Source of the DNA: Mitsuaria sp. GD03876 | GTDB lineage: Bacteria; Pseudomonadota; Gammaproteobacteria; Burkholderiales; Burkholderiaceae_C | DNA length: 64,000 nt | Direction: 5' to 3' | Assembly: GCF_029840635.1 (NCBI RefSeq) | Contig: NZ_JAOCCU010000024.1 | Coordinates: forward strand, 29,659 to 93,658 | In this document: piece after piece, positions 52,400 to 60,896 of the stretch | Position numbering within the stretch: the stretch's first letter is position 1 | How the letters are laid out: each line of letters opens with the position of its first letter | Made by a program: the position numbers and the translations under genes | Notes under the pieces: model-generated | The model's input: the letters and a program-made list of their open reading frames with translations, nothing else | The model's database searches: none | What the model was told of the DNA's origin: nothing

Positions 52400-53371
52400 T
52401 CAGTACTGGCTCGCGAACTCGATGACATGCTGCAGGGCGTTGAATCGCGCGGTCACGGCGCGGAGCTCGTTCTCGGCCGTGTCATCGAGCGCGTCCAGGT
52501 CAGCCTGCGCCTGCTCGCGCAGTTGGGAGGCCTCCGCCAGCAACGCGCGCGCGGCTTCGGTGGCGCTCGCGTCCTTGGGGCGCCCGTCCAACTCGCGGGC
52601 GCGGCCATGCAGCGATGCCAGGTCTTGCCCTTCCAGCGCCTGGCGCCATTCAGCCTCGAGCCCCTCGTCGAGTCGCCCTGCGCGATCGGTCGCGCGGGAC
52701 TCGGGGGTCAACTGGGGATAGGACGTGACCTGGGACGAGGATCGGGAGGATTGACACGAGGAGACGAGGGACAGGGAAGCGCGCGGCGAAGATCGCGGCG
52801 TGGAGCGTGGGCCAGAGGCCGCCGAAGATCGCTCGGACATGTTCCACATTGCTTGGTCAAAGTCGAGCGCCCATTCGCCCGATGTCTCGGAGAGGTGCAC
52901 GACGCCGCCACTGCCGCCACTGCTGTCGCGGCGCGCGCCGTCGCCGCTGTTGCTGTTGCTGCGCGAGCGCTGCTCGGCACGTTCCTGAAACAGCGCCTCC
53001 ACCGCTTCCCGGATCGTCTCGGCGCGCTCCAGATGCAGCCGGCGCTTCCGCTCGCCCCGATGGCGCTCGATATAGGTACCGACCGCGCCGTAGGCCTTGG
53101 CCGCCAGTTCCATCTCCTTGTCGGGGTCGGGGCTGGCCAGCGCCATCGCGGCCCTGCAGACCGCGATGAACTCGGTGTCGCCCTTGTGATCGGGGCCGAA
53201 GCGGCGCGGCCGGGGCTGCGCCTCGCGGCACCAGTCGAGCGCGAGGAACCAGGGGCTCATCGCGGCTCGGCCCGCGGTCATGTCGCGGTCCGGGGGAACT
53301 TCGACGTAGTCGTACTGCTCGATCAGGTTGTCGTCCGGCAAGCCGGATGCGTTGGCGTTCAGGTGAAACAT
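52400..53371 (-). CDS. Unrecognised Ser-rich protein
   Basis: 323 residues from ATG 53371 with AGGAGA 8 bases upstream. N-terminal part (~1-130) is a helical domain with PWFLALDWCREAQPRPRRFG and MELAAKAYGAVGTYIERHRG; then a Ser/Arg-rich disordered middle (~130-225, SRSNSNSGDGARRDSSGGSG); then a coiled-coil-like C-terminus (ALLAEASQLREQAQADLDAL). No signal peptide or membrane helix. It follows the 570-residue-class unknown gene by 66 bases, probably one operon. Modular, partly disordered architecture is compatible with a secreted effector; no direct evidence. Confidence 0.6.
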   Translation of the reverse strand: MFHLNANASGLPDDNLIEQYDYVEVPPDRDMTAGRAAMSPWFLALDWCREAQPRPRRFGPDHKGDTEFIAVCRAAMALASPDPDKEMELAAKAYGAVGTYIERHRGERKRRLHLERAETIREAVEALFQERAEQRSRSNSNSGDGARRDSSGGSGGVVHLSETSGEWALDFDQAMWNMSERSSAASGPRSTPRSSPRASLSLVSSCQSSRSSSQVTSYPQLTPESRATDRAGRLDEGLEAEWRQALEGQDLASLHGRARELDGRPKDASATEAARALLAEASQLREQAQADLDALDDTAENELRAVTARFNALQHVIEFASQY

Positions 53372-53437
53372 CAGGGGTCTCCTGGGGGTGAAGGAAGGTG
53401 TCCGGGCGGTCGCGGGGCGGTCCCGCGGCGGGGCGGG

Positions 53438-55063
53438 TCAGGGCAGCGGCGGTTCTTCGACCGGCGGCGCGAGCGGGATCGTCTCGAGCAGCCAGGCGAC
53501 CGAACTCCTCATGTCGGCGAACCGGCGCATGTCCTCGAATGCGTCGATGGCTTCGATGCCGTCGAGCGGCTCGTTCAACAGGCGGTCCTTGTGCTGGATC
53601 GCCTCGCGCGCCCAGGCGGCAATCTCGCCCGCGAGCCGCAAGGCGCGCGCCTGCGCCCCGGCGCCGGGCCACAGGCTCGCCGACGCCGCGACGTCGTCCA
53701 CCGCGGTGTGTCCGAGCGCCTCGGACAGCAGGAACTTCTCTCGTGCCGTCGGCTGGCATCGCGATGCCAGCGCCCGTTGCCGCTTCTCCAGGTCGAGGTC
53801 GGCGAGCGTCTGCAGCGCATCGGTTCGCATCGGCATCGGCTCGAACGTTTCGCTGGCGCCGGGCTCGGTGTCGCCCTGCCCGGCGTCGTCCGGGTCCGGG
53901 AAGCGACGCGCCGCCGCCAGGCTTCGCGCCTCCTCGTCGCTCGCCAGCAGGCGCTCCGGGTCCAGGAGCCATGGCTTGCCGTTGACGTCCACGAGGACCT
54001 CGGGCGGCGTCAGGTCCGCCCCGCCGCACAACAGCTTGACGAGAAGCAGCCGGTCCATGGCCTCGGGCGCCAGCCTGCCGTTGTGCCTCGCGACGATCAA
54101 ATCGCGCGCCACCTCGCCGTCCGGATTCCCGCTGGGCAGGCACAGGTCGAAGCCCGCCGGCGCAGGCATCAGGAGGCCGAGGGTTTCCGAGGGCTCCTCC
54201 GCCCCGAACAGCGCGGGACGGGTGGCATCGCCGGTGCCGGCGCACCAACGTCCCGGCATGGCGACGATCTGGGGCGCGGGTGCGCGCGGACCCGGGCAAA
54301 GGGCCGCTTCCACCGCGCGTTGGGTGTGTGAACCGCAGAGCGCGCGCGGCGCCCGTGCCGTCATCGCCTTGAAGGCATACGCCACGCGGCCGTTGGCGTC
54401 GAGGATGAAATCGATCCCCAGCGCCGCGGAGCGATGCACGCCGAAGAAGCGCGCCAGCATCCGGGCATGCTCGCGCAGCGCCATCGCGCGCACGGGGGCT
54501 CGCGCGTCAAGACGGTCGCGGTCGGCGGCCTTGAGGGCGCGCAGCGGACCGCCGAGCTCCTCCTGGAGCGTCAGGCCCGCCGCGAGGCGCATGGTCGCAG
54601 CGGCCTGTCGTGGCGTTTCCCTGGGGCTCGTGCTCGTCGTCAGGAAGGCATCCGCCGCGTCGCGCACGCGCAGGGCCGCCTGCATTCGGGCCGGTCGCCT
54701 GGCGACGAGCAACTCCAGCCCTCGGACGGTCAACTGGTCCCTCGCCCGATCCGGCTCGCTCTCGACGCCGCAGGCGTCCATCAGCGATTCAGCCCCGAAG
54801 ATCCTGCTGAACGCGGTGGGTCCCAGGGCGCGATCGCGCGCTTCCACGCAGTTGATGAAGGTCCTCTGCTCCTGGCTCAGCTCGCCCTTGGCGCGCGGGT
54901 CGATCACGTACTCCCATCCGTCGTCGTCCTCGAAGGACACCAGCAAGGGTTCCGCGGTCATCTTCAGCATCGTGGGAGGACCGTCGCCGGCCGACTGTTG
55001 AGAGACCGGTTTTGTCAACGGACCACCCGCCCTCCGTTTGACGCCGCGCTTGACGTCCGTCAT
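53438..55063 (-). CDS. Large unrecognised protein with kinase-like motif
   Basis: 541 residues from ATG 55063; GTG 55150 and ATG 54961 are other possible starts, none with a good ribosome-binding site. No signal peptide or membrane helix. Two places look enzyme-like: SAALGIDFILDANGRVAYAF and, later, LLLVKLLCGGADLTPPEVLV followed by DVNGKPWLLDPERLL. The second resembles the catalytic D-x-N / metal-binding D spacing of atypical (HipA or PI3K-like) kinases, but the asparagine is missing, so this is a weak analogy. Tandem repeats lie directly upstream. Function unknown. Confidence 0.6.
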   Translation of the reverse strand: MTDVKRGVKRRAGGPLTKPVSQQSAGDGPPTMLKMTAEPLLVSFEDDDGWEYVIDPRAKGELSQEQRTFINCVEARDRALGPTAFSRIFGAESLMDACGVESEPDRARDQLTVRGLELLVARRPARMQAALRVRDAADAFLTTSTSPRETPRQAAATMRLAAGLTLQEELGGPLRALKAADRDRLDARAPVRAMALREHARMLARFFGVHRSAALGIDFILDANGRVAYAFKAMTARAPRALCGSHTQRAVEAALCPGPRAPAPQIVAMPGRWCAGTGDATRPALFGAEEPSETLGLLMPAPAGFDLCLPSGNPDGEVARDLIVARHNGRLAPEAMDRLLLVKLLCGGADLTPPEVLVDVNGKPWLLDPERLLASDEEARSLAAARRFPDPDDAGQGDTEPGASETFEPMPMRTDALQTLADLDLEKRQRALASRCQPTAREKFLLSEALGHTAVDDVAASASLWPGAGAQARALRLAGEIAAWAREAIQHKDRLLNEPLDGIEAIDAFEDMRRFADMRSSVAWLLETIPLAPPVEEPPLP

Positions 55064-55139
55064 CCGCCGAGGCCGCGAGATGGAAATTCCTGCTGAACCC
55101 GCCGGGTTGTTCGATCGTCGGCGGACAAGCGACGCGGCG

Positions 55140-55200
<61 letters not shown>

Positions 55201-55207
55201 TGTGCGC

Positions 55208-55275
55208 GAGGGGCGATCCGAGGGGCGATCCGAGGGGCGATCCGAGGGGCGATCCGAGGGGCGATCCGAGGGGCG
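55208..55275. repeat. 12-base tandem repeat
   Basis: Five to six direct copies of GAGGGGCGATCC, adjacent to the hexanucleotide tract. Confidence 0.92.
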
Positions 55276-55302
55276 GGCGAGCGGCAGGCGAGGTGGCCTG
55301 GC

Positions 55303-55818
55303 TCAGGTTTTTCTTGGCGAGAAGGGGACCGGGGCACCCGCGTCGATGCCGAGGCGTCGCGCGAGCGCGGTGAGGGCGTCGTCGAGCTGGGCCTGCACGC
55401 CGAGGTCGACGAAGCCGTTGCGGTCCATCAGGTCGACCAGCTCATCCTGGGCGAACCGGGCGCGGCCATCGGCCATGTGGGTCCCGAGGCGCTGGAGCAC
55501 GTCCTCGCGGATCTCGCGGTCGGGCGCGGTTTCGGCGGCGTCGAGCAGTTCGATCAACGGGCCGTCGAACGCGTCGAGCAGCTTGTCCAGGTCGCCGATC
55601 GCGCCGTCGAGCGCCAGCGCCAGGCGGGTGCGTTCCGGATGCCGGTCGCAGCGATCGAGGACGACGCGGCGCAGGTCAGCCATCGCCAGGTGCAGCCGGC
55701 GGCGCATCTGGGACCAGGCCTGGCGCGGAGGCGGGAGCGCCGGTACGCCGCGCTGGGGCGGCGTGGCGCGTGGGGAGGCATCGACATCGGTCGGGCGAGG
55801 GCGGGGAACTTGTGGCAT
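55303..55818 (-). CDS. Unrecognised helical protein
   Basis: 171 residues from ATG 55818. Pro/Arg-rich N-terminus (~1-38), then helices (MRRRLHLAMADLRRVVLDRC, LDKLLDAFDGPLIELLDAAE, LDDALTALARRLGIDAGAP). Acidic middle could be a protein-binding bundle, e.g. a small chaperone-like protein for the larger unknown downstream, but that is a guess. Separated from that gene by two repeat tracts. Confidence 0.55.
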   Translation of the reverse strand: MPQVPRPRPTDVDASPRATPPQRGVPALPPPRQAWSQMRRRLHLAMADLRRVVLDRCDRHPERTRLALALDGAIGDLDKLLDAFDGPLIELLDAAETAPDREIREDVLQRLGTHMADGRARFAQDELVDLMDRNGFVDLGVQAQLDDALTALARRLGIDAGAPVPFSPRKT

Positions 55819-55890
55819 GCCGGTGTGTCGACCGGCAATGTCCCGCGGTTCGAGGGTGCGACAGGGCCGCCGGCCCGCTCGGCCCACCGG

Positions 55891-56010
55891 GCCTGCTCGA
55901 CCTACTCGGCCTGCTCGGCCTGCTCGGCCTGCTTGACCTGCTCGGCCTGCTCGGCCTGCTTGACCTGCTCGGCCTGCTCGGCCTGCTCGGCCTGCTTGAC
56001 CTGCTTGACC
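55891..56010. repeat. 9-base tandem repeat
   Basis: About thirteen copies of GCCTGCTCG with ACCTGCTTG variants, between the stop of the hybrid kinase gene (56051) and the 55818 start. It appears non-coding. Confidence 0.92.
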
Positions 56011-56050
56011 CGATGCGGTGCCGCTGCGTCCCCGCGCGGCCCGGCCGTCC

Positions 56051-58063
56051 TCAGCCGCCGGCCTGCTTGCCGGCGACCTGTTCGACCAGCCGCATCAGCA
56101 GCTGCGGCCGCAGCGGCTTGGCCAGGTGCGCGTCGAAGCCGGCCTGCAGCGCCTGCTGCCGGTCCACGTCGCGCGAGAACGCGGTCAGCGCGATCGCCGG
56201 CAGGCGTTCCCCGGGCGTCTCCAGCGCGCGGATGTCGCGCACCAGCTCGTAGCCGTCGCGGCCCGGCATGCCGATGTCGCTGATCAGCAGGTCGAACGCG
56301 TGGCCCGCCAGGGCCAGCAGGGCCTCGTCCGCGCCGTTCACCGCGGTGACCCGCGCGCCGCGGTCCACCAGGATCAGCTTGAGCATCGCCGCGGCATCGA
56401 CGTCGTCGTCGACGACCAGCACGCGCAGCCCCGCCAGCGACACCGGCGCCCCGTCCGGCCCGGAGGGGTCGACCGCCGGGCCGAGCGTGCCGAAGCTGCT
56501 CAGGCCGCCGGGCCCGGTGTCGTCCTCCAGCAGCGCCGGCGCGGTGTCGGCGCCGGGCAGCCAGAAGCGGATCGCCGTGCCGAGCCCGCGGCCCTCGCTG
56601 CGCACGTCGACCCAGCCACCATGCGCTTCGATCAGGCTCTTGACGATCGCCAGCCCCAGGCCGAGCCCGCCGTGCTGGCGGCTGCCGGCCGCGTCGCTCT
56701 GCGTGAAGCGGTCGAAGACGTGCGGCAGGAACTCCGGCGCGATGCCCTGGCCCTGGTCGCGGACCTCGAGCCGCACGCCCGCGTCGGCGGCGCGCATCGC
56801 CAGCGTGATCGTGCTGTCGCGCGGCGAGAACTTGGCCGCGTTGCCCAGCACGTTCCAGATCACCTGCTGCAGCCGCCCGCTGTCGGCCAGCAGCATCGTC
56901 GCCTCGTCCTCGAGGTCGAGCTCGAGCCGGTGGCCGCTGTCGTCCATCGTGTGCTGGATCGCGGCGACGGCGGCGCGCACGACCGCGCCGGCCTCCACGC
57001 GCTCGCGCGCCAGCGGCAGCTTGCCCAGGTTCAGCCGCGACATGTCCAGGATGTCCGCGATCATCCGCGCCTGGATCGACACGTTGCGGTCGATCGCGCC
57101 CAGGCCCTTGGCCAGCAGGTCCGGCGGACTGTGGCGCTGCAGCACGTGGGTCCAGCCCATGATCGCGTTCAGCGGCGTGCGCAACTCGTGCGACAGCACC
57201 GCGATCAGGTCGTCCTTCATCCGCGACAGCCGCTCGGCCTCGCCGCGGGCGCTGCGCTCGCGGTCCAGCAGCTCCTGGCGCTGCCGCGCGATCAGCAGCC
57301 GCTGCGACATGTCCGCCGCCATCGCCATGCACACGCCGGGCTCGATCGGCGGCGACGCGGTCCACTCGACCGGCACGGCCAGCGCCTGCGCCGATTGCAG
57401 CGGGAACTCGGACCGCAGCCCCTCGCTGCCCAGCGCCGCGACGAAGGCGCGCGCCGCCGCCAGGCCCGACGCCGGGACGAAGTCCGTCAGCGGCCGGCCG
57501 ACGATCGCCTGCGCCGCGTCGGCGCCCAGCCCGAGCAGCGCCAGCATCGCCGGATTGGCGTCCAGCACCGTGCCGTCGCCGGCCTTGAGCAGGCAGATGC
57601 CGCCGGGCGCCTGCGCGTAGACGGCGCGGAACTTGGCCTCGCTGCGGCGCATCGCCTCCTCGGCCGCGCGCGTGCGCACCAGCGCCTGGATCGTCGACAC
57701 CAGCACCGCCGGCTCCACCGGGTGCGTCAGGTAGGCGTCGGCGCCGGCATCCAGGCCGCGCACCTTGTCCTCGTCGGTCAGGTAGGCCGCCGTCAGGTGG
57801 ATGACCGGCAGCCGGAAGGTGGTCTCCTGCGCCCGCAGCCGGCGGCACAGCTCGAAGCCGTCGATGTCGGGCAGGTGGATGTCCAGCACCACCGCGGACG
57901 GCCGCTGGTCCGCGGCGAGCAGCGCCTCGGCGCCGGTGCCGGCCTCGATCGTCGGGAAACCGGCCGCGTTGAGCAGCCGCACCGTGGTGTAGCGGCCGAT
58001 CGGGTCGTCGTTGACCACCAGCAGCCGGTGCAGGGAACGGTCGATGGCGCGCGGTTCGTTCAT
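56051..58063 (-). CDS. Hybrid histidine kinase REC-PAS-HisKA-HATPase-REC
   Basis: 670 residues, soluble. N-terminal receiver with Asp61 (VVLDIHLPDIDGF) but His114 where the conserved Lys is expected (YLTHPVEP); PAS domain ~145-255; HisKA with His292 (VLSHELRTPLNA); HATPase (NVLGNAAKF, DQGQGIA, GLGLGLAIVKSL); C-terminal receiver (LLISDIGMPGRDGYEL, AKPLRP). Last gene of the rsbRST-spoIIE-kinase operon, overlapping the preceding kinase by four bases. It likely receives a signal from the stressosome branch and starts a phosphorelay. Confidence 0.92.
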   Translation of the reverse strand: MNEPRAIDRSLHRLLVVNDDPIGRYTTVRLLNAAGFPTIEAGTGAEALLAADQRPSAVVLDIHLPDIDGFELCRRLRAQETTFRLPVIHLTAAYLTDEDKVRGLDAGADAYLTHPVEPAVLVSTIQALVRTRAAEEAMRRSEAKFRAVYAQAPGGICLLKAGDGTVLDANPAMLALLGLGADAAQAIVGRPLTDFVPASGLAAARAFVAALGSEGLRSEFPLQSAQALAVPVEWTASPPIEPGVCMAMAADMSQRLLIARQRQELLDRERSARGEAERLSRMKDDLIAVLSHELRTPLNAIMGWTHVLQRHSPPDLLAKGLGAIDRNVSIQARMIADILDMSRLNLGKLPLARERVEAGAVVRAAVAAIQHTMDDSGHRLELDLEDEATMLLADSGRLQQVIWNVLGNAAKFSPRDSTITLAMRAADAGVRLEVRDQGQGIAPEFLPHVFDRFTQSDAAGSRQHGGLGLGLAIVKSLIEAHGGWVDVRSEGRGLGTAIRFWLPGADTAPALLEDDTGPGGLSSFGTLGPAVDPSGPDGAPVSLAGLRVLVVDDDVDAAAMLKLILVDRGARVTAVNGADEALLALAGHAFDLLISDIGMPGRDGYELVRDIRALETPGERLPAIALTAFSRDVDRQQALQAGFDAHLAKPLRPQLLMRLVEQVAGKQAGG

Positions 58064-59007
58064 GCGTCGGGCACCTCCGTCATCGGCGCGCGGCCGTCCG
58101 CGGGCACGGACGACGGCGCGTCGGGCAGCCGCAGCGGCAGCGTCAGCGAGAAGACCGAGCCCACGCCGGGCTCGCTGCGCAGGCCGACGCGGCCGCCGAG
58201 CAGCTCCGCCAGGCGCTTGCTCAGCGACAGGCCCAGCCCGGTCCCTCGCAGCCGCTTCTGGATCGGCGAGCCGATCTGGGTGAAGTCCTGGAAGATCGCG
58301 CCGTGGAACTCGGGCGCGATGCCGATGCCGGTGTCGCTGACGGCGAAGGTGATCTCGGGCTGGCCGCCGCCGTCAGCGCCGTCGCCCACCACCGCGCTGA
58401 CCCGCACCTCGCCCTGGGTCGTGAACTTGAGCGCGTTGGAGATGAAGTTGCGCAGGATCTGCGACAGCTTGGCGTCGTCGGTGAACAGCTGCGAGACGCC
58501 TTGCGGCTCCTCGAAGATCAGCTGCACGTCCGGGTTGACCAGCACCGGCTTGAACATGCCGCGCAACGCGGCGAACAGGTCCAGCAGCTCGAACCAGGCT
58601 GGGGAGATGTCGATGCGCCCGGCCTCGACCTTGGCCAGGTCGAGCAGGTCGTTGACCATGTCGGCGAATTCCTCCGAGGTGCGCTGGATGAAGGTGATCT
58701 GCTTGTCCTGCTCCTCGGTCAGCGGCCCGTCGACGCGGTCCAGCAGCAGCCGGGTGAGGCTGCGGATGGACGAGATCGGCGTGCGGAACTCGTGGCTCAT
58801 GTAGGCCAGGAAGCGGCTCTTGAGCTCGGTCGCCTGGCGCAGCTGCTGGGCCTGCGTGTCCAGCTCGGCGTACAGCGCGAGCACGCCGCGGTTGGTCTCG
58901 TCGATCTCGGTCTGCAAGGCCTCGACCTGCGCGCGCGACGCGGCCAGCGCGGCGCGCAGCGCGTCGGCGTCCGGCCCGGCGGCGGTCGTGTCGTCCATCG
59001 GCGTCAT
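58060..59007 (-). CDS. Soluble histidine kinase of the stressosome operon
   Basis: 315 residues from ATG 59007. N-terminal coiled coil (~15-65), HisKA with His72 (YMSHEFRTPISSIRSL), HATPase with NFISNALKF, DTGIGIAPEF and GTGLGLSLSKRL. No sensor domain, so its input is probably a protein, plausibly RsbT or the SpoIIE protein encoded just upstream. Four-base overlaps on both sides. Confidence 0.92.
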   Translation of the reverse strand: MTPMDDTTAAGPDADALRAALAASRAQVEALQTEIDETNRGVLALYAELDTQAQQLRQATELKSRFLAYMSHEFRTPISSIRSLTRLLLDRVDGPLTEEQDKQITFIQRTSEEFADMVNDLLDLAKVEAGRIDISPAWFELLDLFAALRGMFKPVLVNPDVQLIFEEPQGVSQLFTDDAKLSQILRNFISNALKFTTQGEVRVSAVVGDGADGGGQPEITFAVSDTGIGIAPEFHGAIFQDFTQIGSPIQKRLRGTGLGLSLSKRLAELLGGRVGLRSEPGVGSVFSLTLPLRLPDAPSSVPADGRAPMTEVPDA

Positions 59008-60065
59008 CCTCGTTCCCCCGGGCCCTCGTGCCGGCGCACGACCACCACGGTCGCGTCGTCGCGGCCGCGCAGGTGGTCCCGGACGATCCATCCGGCGATC
59101 ACCGCCGGGTCGGCCCGCAGCAGGCCGGGCGTGTCTTCCAACGACCAGCGGCTGACGATGCCGTCCGAATGCAGCACCAGCACCGCATGGGGCGGCCACT
59201 CGTAGACCGCGTCCTGCAAGCGCCGTACCTGCAGCCCGAGCGTGCCGTGCTGCGACATCAGCGAGCGGTCGGCGACGCCGGAGATCAGCCGGCCGGCGAT
59301 GTTGCCGGCCCCGCCGAACAGCAGCTGCGTGCCGTCCTCGGCCAGCGCGACGGCCGCGGCCGCGCAGCCGCGGGTGCTGCGCAGCGGATCGTGCGCGCGT
59401 TCGAGGAACGCGGCCGGGGAGCTCAGCGCGCCCGGCGCCGCCTGACCGAGCAGCAGCATGAGCTTGTCGGCCGCCGCGGCGGCGTCGGGGCCGTGGCCCA
59501 GCCCGTCGGCCATCGCCAGCGTCCCGCGCGCGCCGTCGCGGCGCCAGGCCCAGGCGTCGCCGCTGACCGATTCGCCGGGCGCGGCCAGCGACAGGCCGGC
59601 GACGTCGAAGGCGGGGGCGCGCACCGGCATGTGCGAGCGCTCGACCCGAGGCGCGAAACGCGCCGCGATGACCGTGCCGCGGCCTGGCGCCGAGAACGCG
59701 CCGAAGCGCGACGCCTGGCGGCTGATCGCGCCCAGGCCGGTGCCGGACGAACCGGCGGTGCTGTAGCCGTCGCGCAGGCAGCGTTCGACGTCCATGCCGT
59801 CGCCCCGGTCCAGCGACAGCACCTGCACGGCGTCGCCGTCCCGGCCGGGCTCGCCGCCGGTCTCGTCGCGACCGATCAGCAGCGCGGCCTCGCGGCCGGG
59901 TCCGACGTGGCGGAAGAGGTTGGTGCCCAGCTCGGTCACCGCCAGCGCGAGCCGGCCGGCGGCTTCCTCGTCGAAGGCCAGTTCCGCCGCCAGCGCCAGC
60001 GCCGCGCGGCGGGCCTCGCCGACCTGGCTGGCGTCGTCGACGGGAATGCGTCGATGCGCGCGCAC
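59004..60065 (-). CDS. ATPase-SpoIIE (PP2C) phosphatase of the stressosome
   Basis: 353 residues from GTG 60065, directly after the rsbT stop, with GGAAG upstream. N-terminal GHKL-type ATPase domain (LALAVTELGTNLFRHV, GTGLGAISRQASRF) fused to a SpoIIE/PP2C phosphatase (GDAWAWRRDGARGTLAMADG, LGHGPDAAAAADKL, DDATVVVVRR). It plays the RsbX-like role of removing phosphates from RsbR/RsbS and so resetting the stressosome; the fused ATPase domain may contact RsbT. Confidence 0.9.
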   Translation of the reverse strand: MRAHRRIPVDDASQVGEARRAALALAAELAFDEEAAGRLALAVTELGTNLFRHVGPGREAALLIGRDETGGEPGRDGDAVQVLSLDRGDGMDVERCLRDGYSTAGSSGTGLGAISRQASRFGAFSAPGRGTVIAARFAPRVERSHMPVRAPAFDVAGLSLAAPGESVSGDAWAWRRDGARGTLAMADGLGHGPDAAAAADKLMLLLGQAAPGALSSPAAFLERAHDPLRSTRGCAAAAVALAEDGTQLLFGGAGNIAGRLISGVADRSLMSQHGTLGLQVRRLQDAVYEWPPHAVLVLHSDGIVSRWSLEDTPGLLRADPAVIAGWIVRDHLRGRDDATVVVVRRHEGPGERG

Positions 60066-60067
60066 GG

Positions 60068-60475
60068 CTACTTCCAGCGCGTGATCGTCACGCGCGTGCC
60101 GCGTCCGGGCGCGGAGTCGATCTCGAAATCGTTGACCAGCCGCTTGCTGCCCGACAGGCCCATGCCCATCCCGTTGCCCGAGGTCCACCCGTCCTTCATC
60201 GCCAGCTCCATGTCCGGGATGCCCGGTCCCTGGTCGACGAAGGCAAGCCGCAGGCCCGTGCGCAGCCCGGCGGTCACGATCGCCCATTCCATGGTCCCGC
60301 CGCCGCCATAGACGACGGTGTTGCGCGACAGCTCGCTGGCCGCGGTGATCATCTTGGTCTGGTCCACCAGCGAGAACTTCAGCTCCTGCGTCAGCCGGCG
60401 CACCAGCTGGCGCGCCAGCACGATGTCGGGCTCGGCCTGCACCGGCATCGCGCCGGCGGTCTCAGCGGCCGGCAC
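60068..60475 (-). CDS. rsbT: RsbT-like switch kinase
   Basis: 135 residues. GHKL kinase with ITAASELSRNTVVYGGGG (N box), FVDQGPGIPDMELAM and GNGMGMGLSGSKRLVNDF. RsbT phosphorylates RsbS and RsbR and is released on stress to activate a downstream partner; here the partner is probably a kinase or phosphatase in the same operon, as no RsbU/sigma-B is present. Confidence 0.93.
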   Translation of the reverse strand: MPAAETAGAMPVQAEPDIVLARQLVRRLTQELKFSLVDQTKMITAASELSRNTVVYGGGGTMEWAIVTAGLRTGLRLAFVDQGPGIPDMELAMKDGWTSGNGMGMGLSGSKRLVNDFEIDSAPGRGTRVTITRWK

Positions 60476-60896
60476 GCGGGGGCTCCTCGCCGGCGCCGTC
60501 GGCCTCGCCGGACGGCTCTTCGGCGTCGGCCTCCGACGCGACGCCAGCCTCGCGCAGCAGCGCCATGCCGCGTTCCACGTCCAGCGCGGTGCGCACGCCG
60601 TGCAGCGACAGGCCCAGCTCCACCAGCGTGATCGCCACCGCCGGCTGCATGCCGACGACGACCGAGGTCGCGCCCAGCACCCGGGCGATGCTGGAGATGC
60701 CGGCCAGCATGCGGCCGATGAAGGAGTCCACGATCTCCAGCGCGGAGATGTCGATCAGCACGCCGGTCGCGCCGGTGTCCTGGATGCGGTTGGCCAGGTC
60801 GTCCTGCAGCGCCAGCGCGGTCTGGTCCTGCAGGTCGACCTGGATGGTCACCAGCAGCGTCCGGCCCATGCGCAGGATGGGGATGCGCGTGGTCAT
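60462..60896 (-). CDS. rsbS: RsbS-like STAS protein
   Basis: 144 residues. A single STAS domain with GVLIDISALEIVDSFIGRML, where Ser58 corresponds to the RsbT-phosphorylated serine of Bacillus RsbS. A ~25-residue acidic tail is extra. Core scaffold of the stressosome. Overlaps rsbT by 14 bases. Confidence 0.93.
   Translation of the reverse strand: MTTRIPILRMGRTLLVTIQVDLQDQTALALQDDLANRIQDTGATGVLIDISALEIVDSFIGRMLAGISSIARVLGATSVVVGMQPAVAITLVELGLSLHGVRTALDVERGMALLREAGVASEADAEEPSGEADGAGEEPPRAGR

Noticed and set aside
55824..55852. Hrp-box-like CGAACC-N16-CGACACA before the 55818 gene
   Set aside because: Two mismatches, and it would place the transcript start on the ATG.
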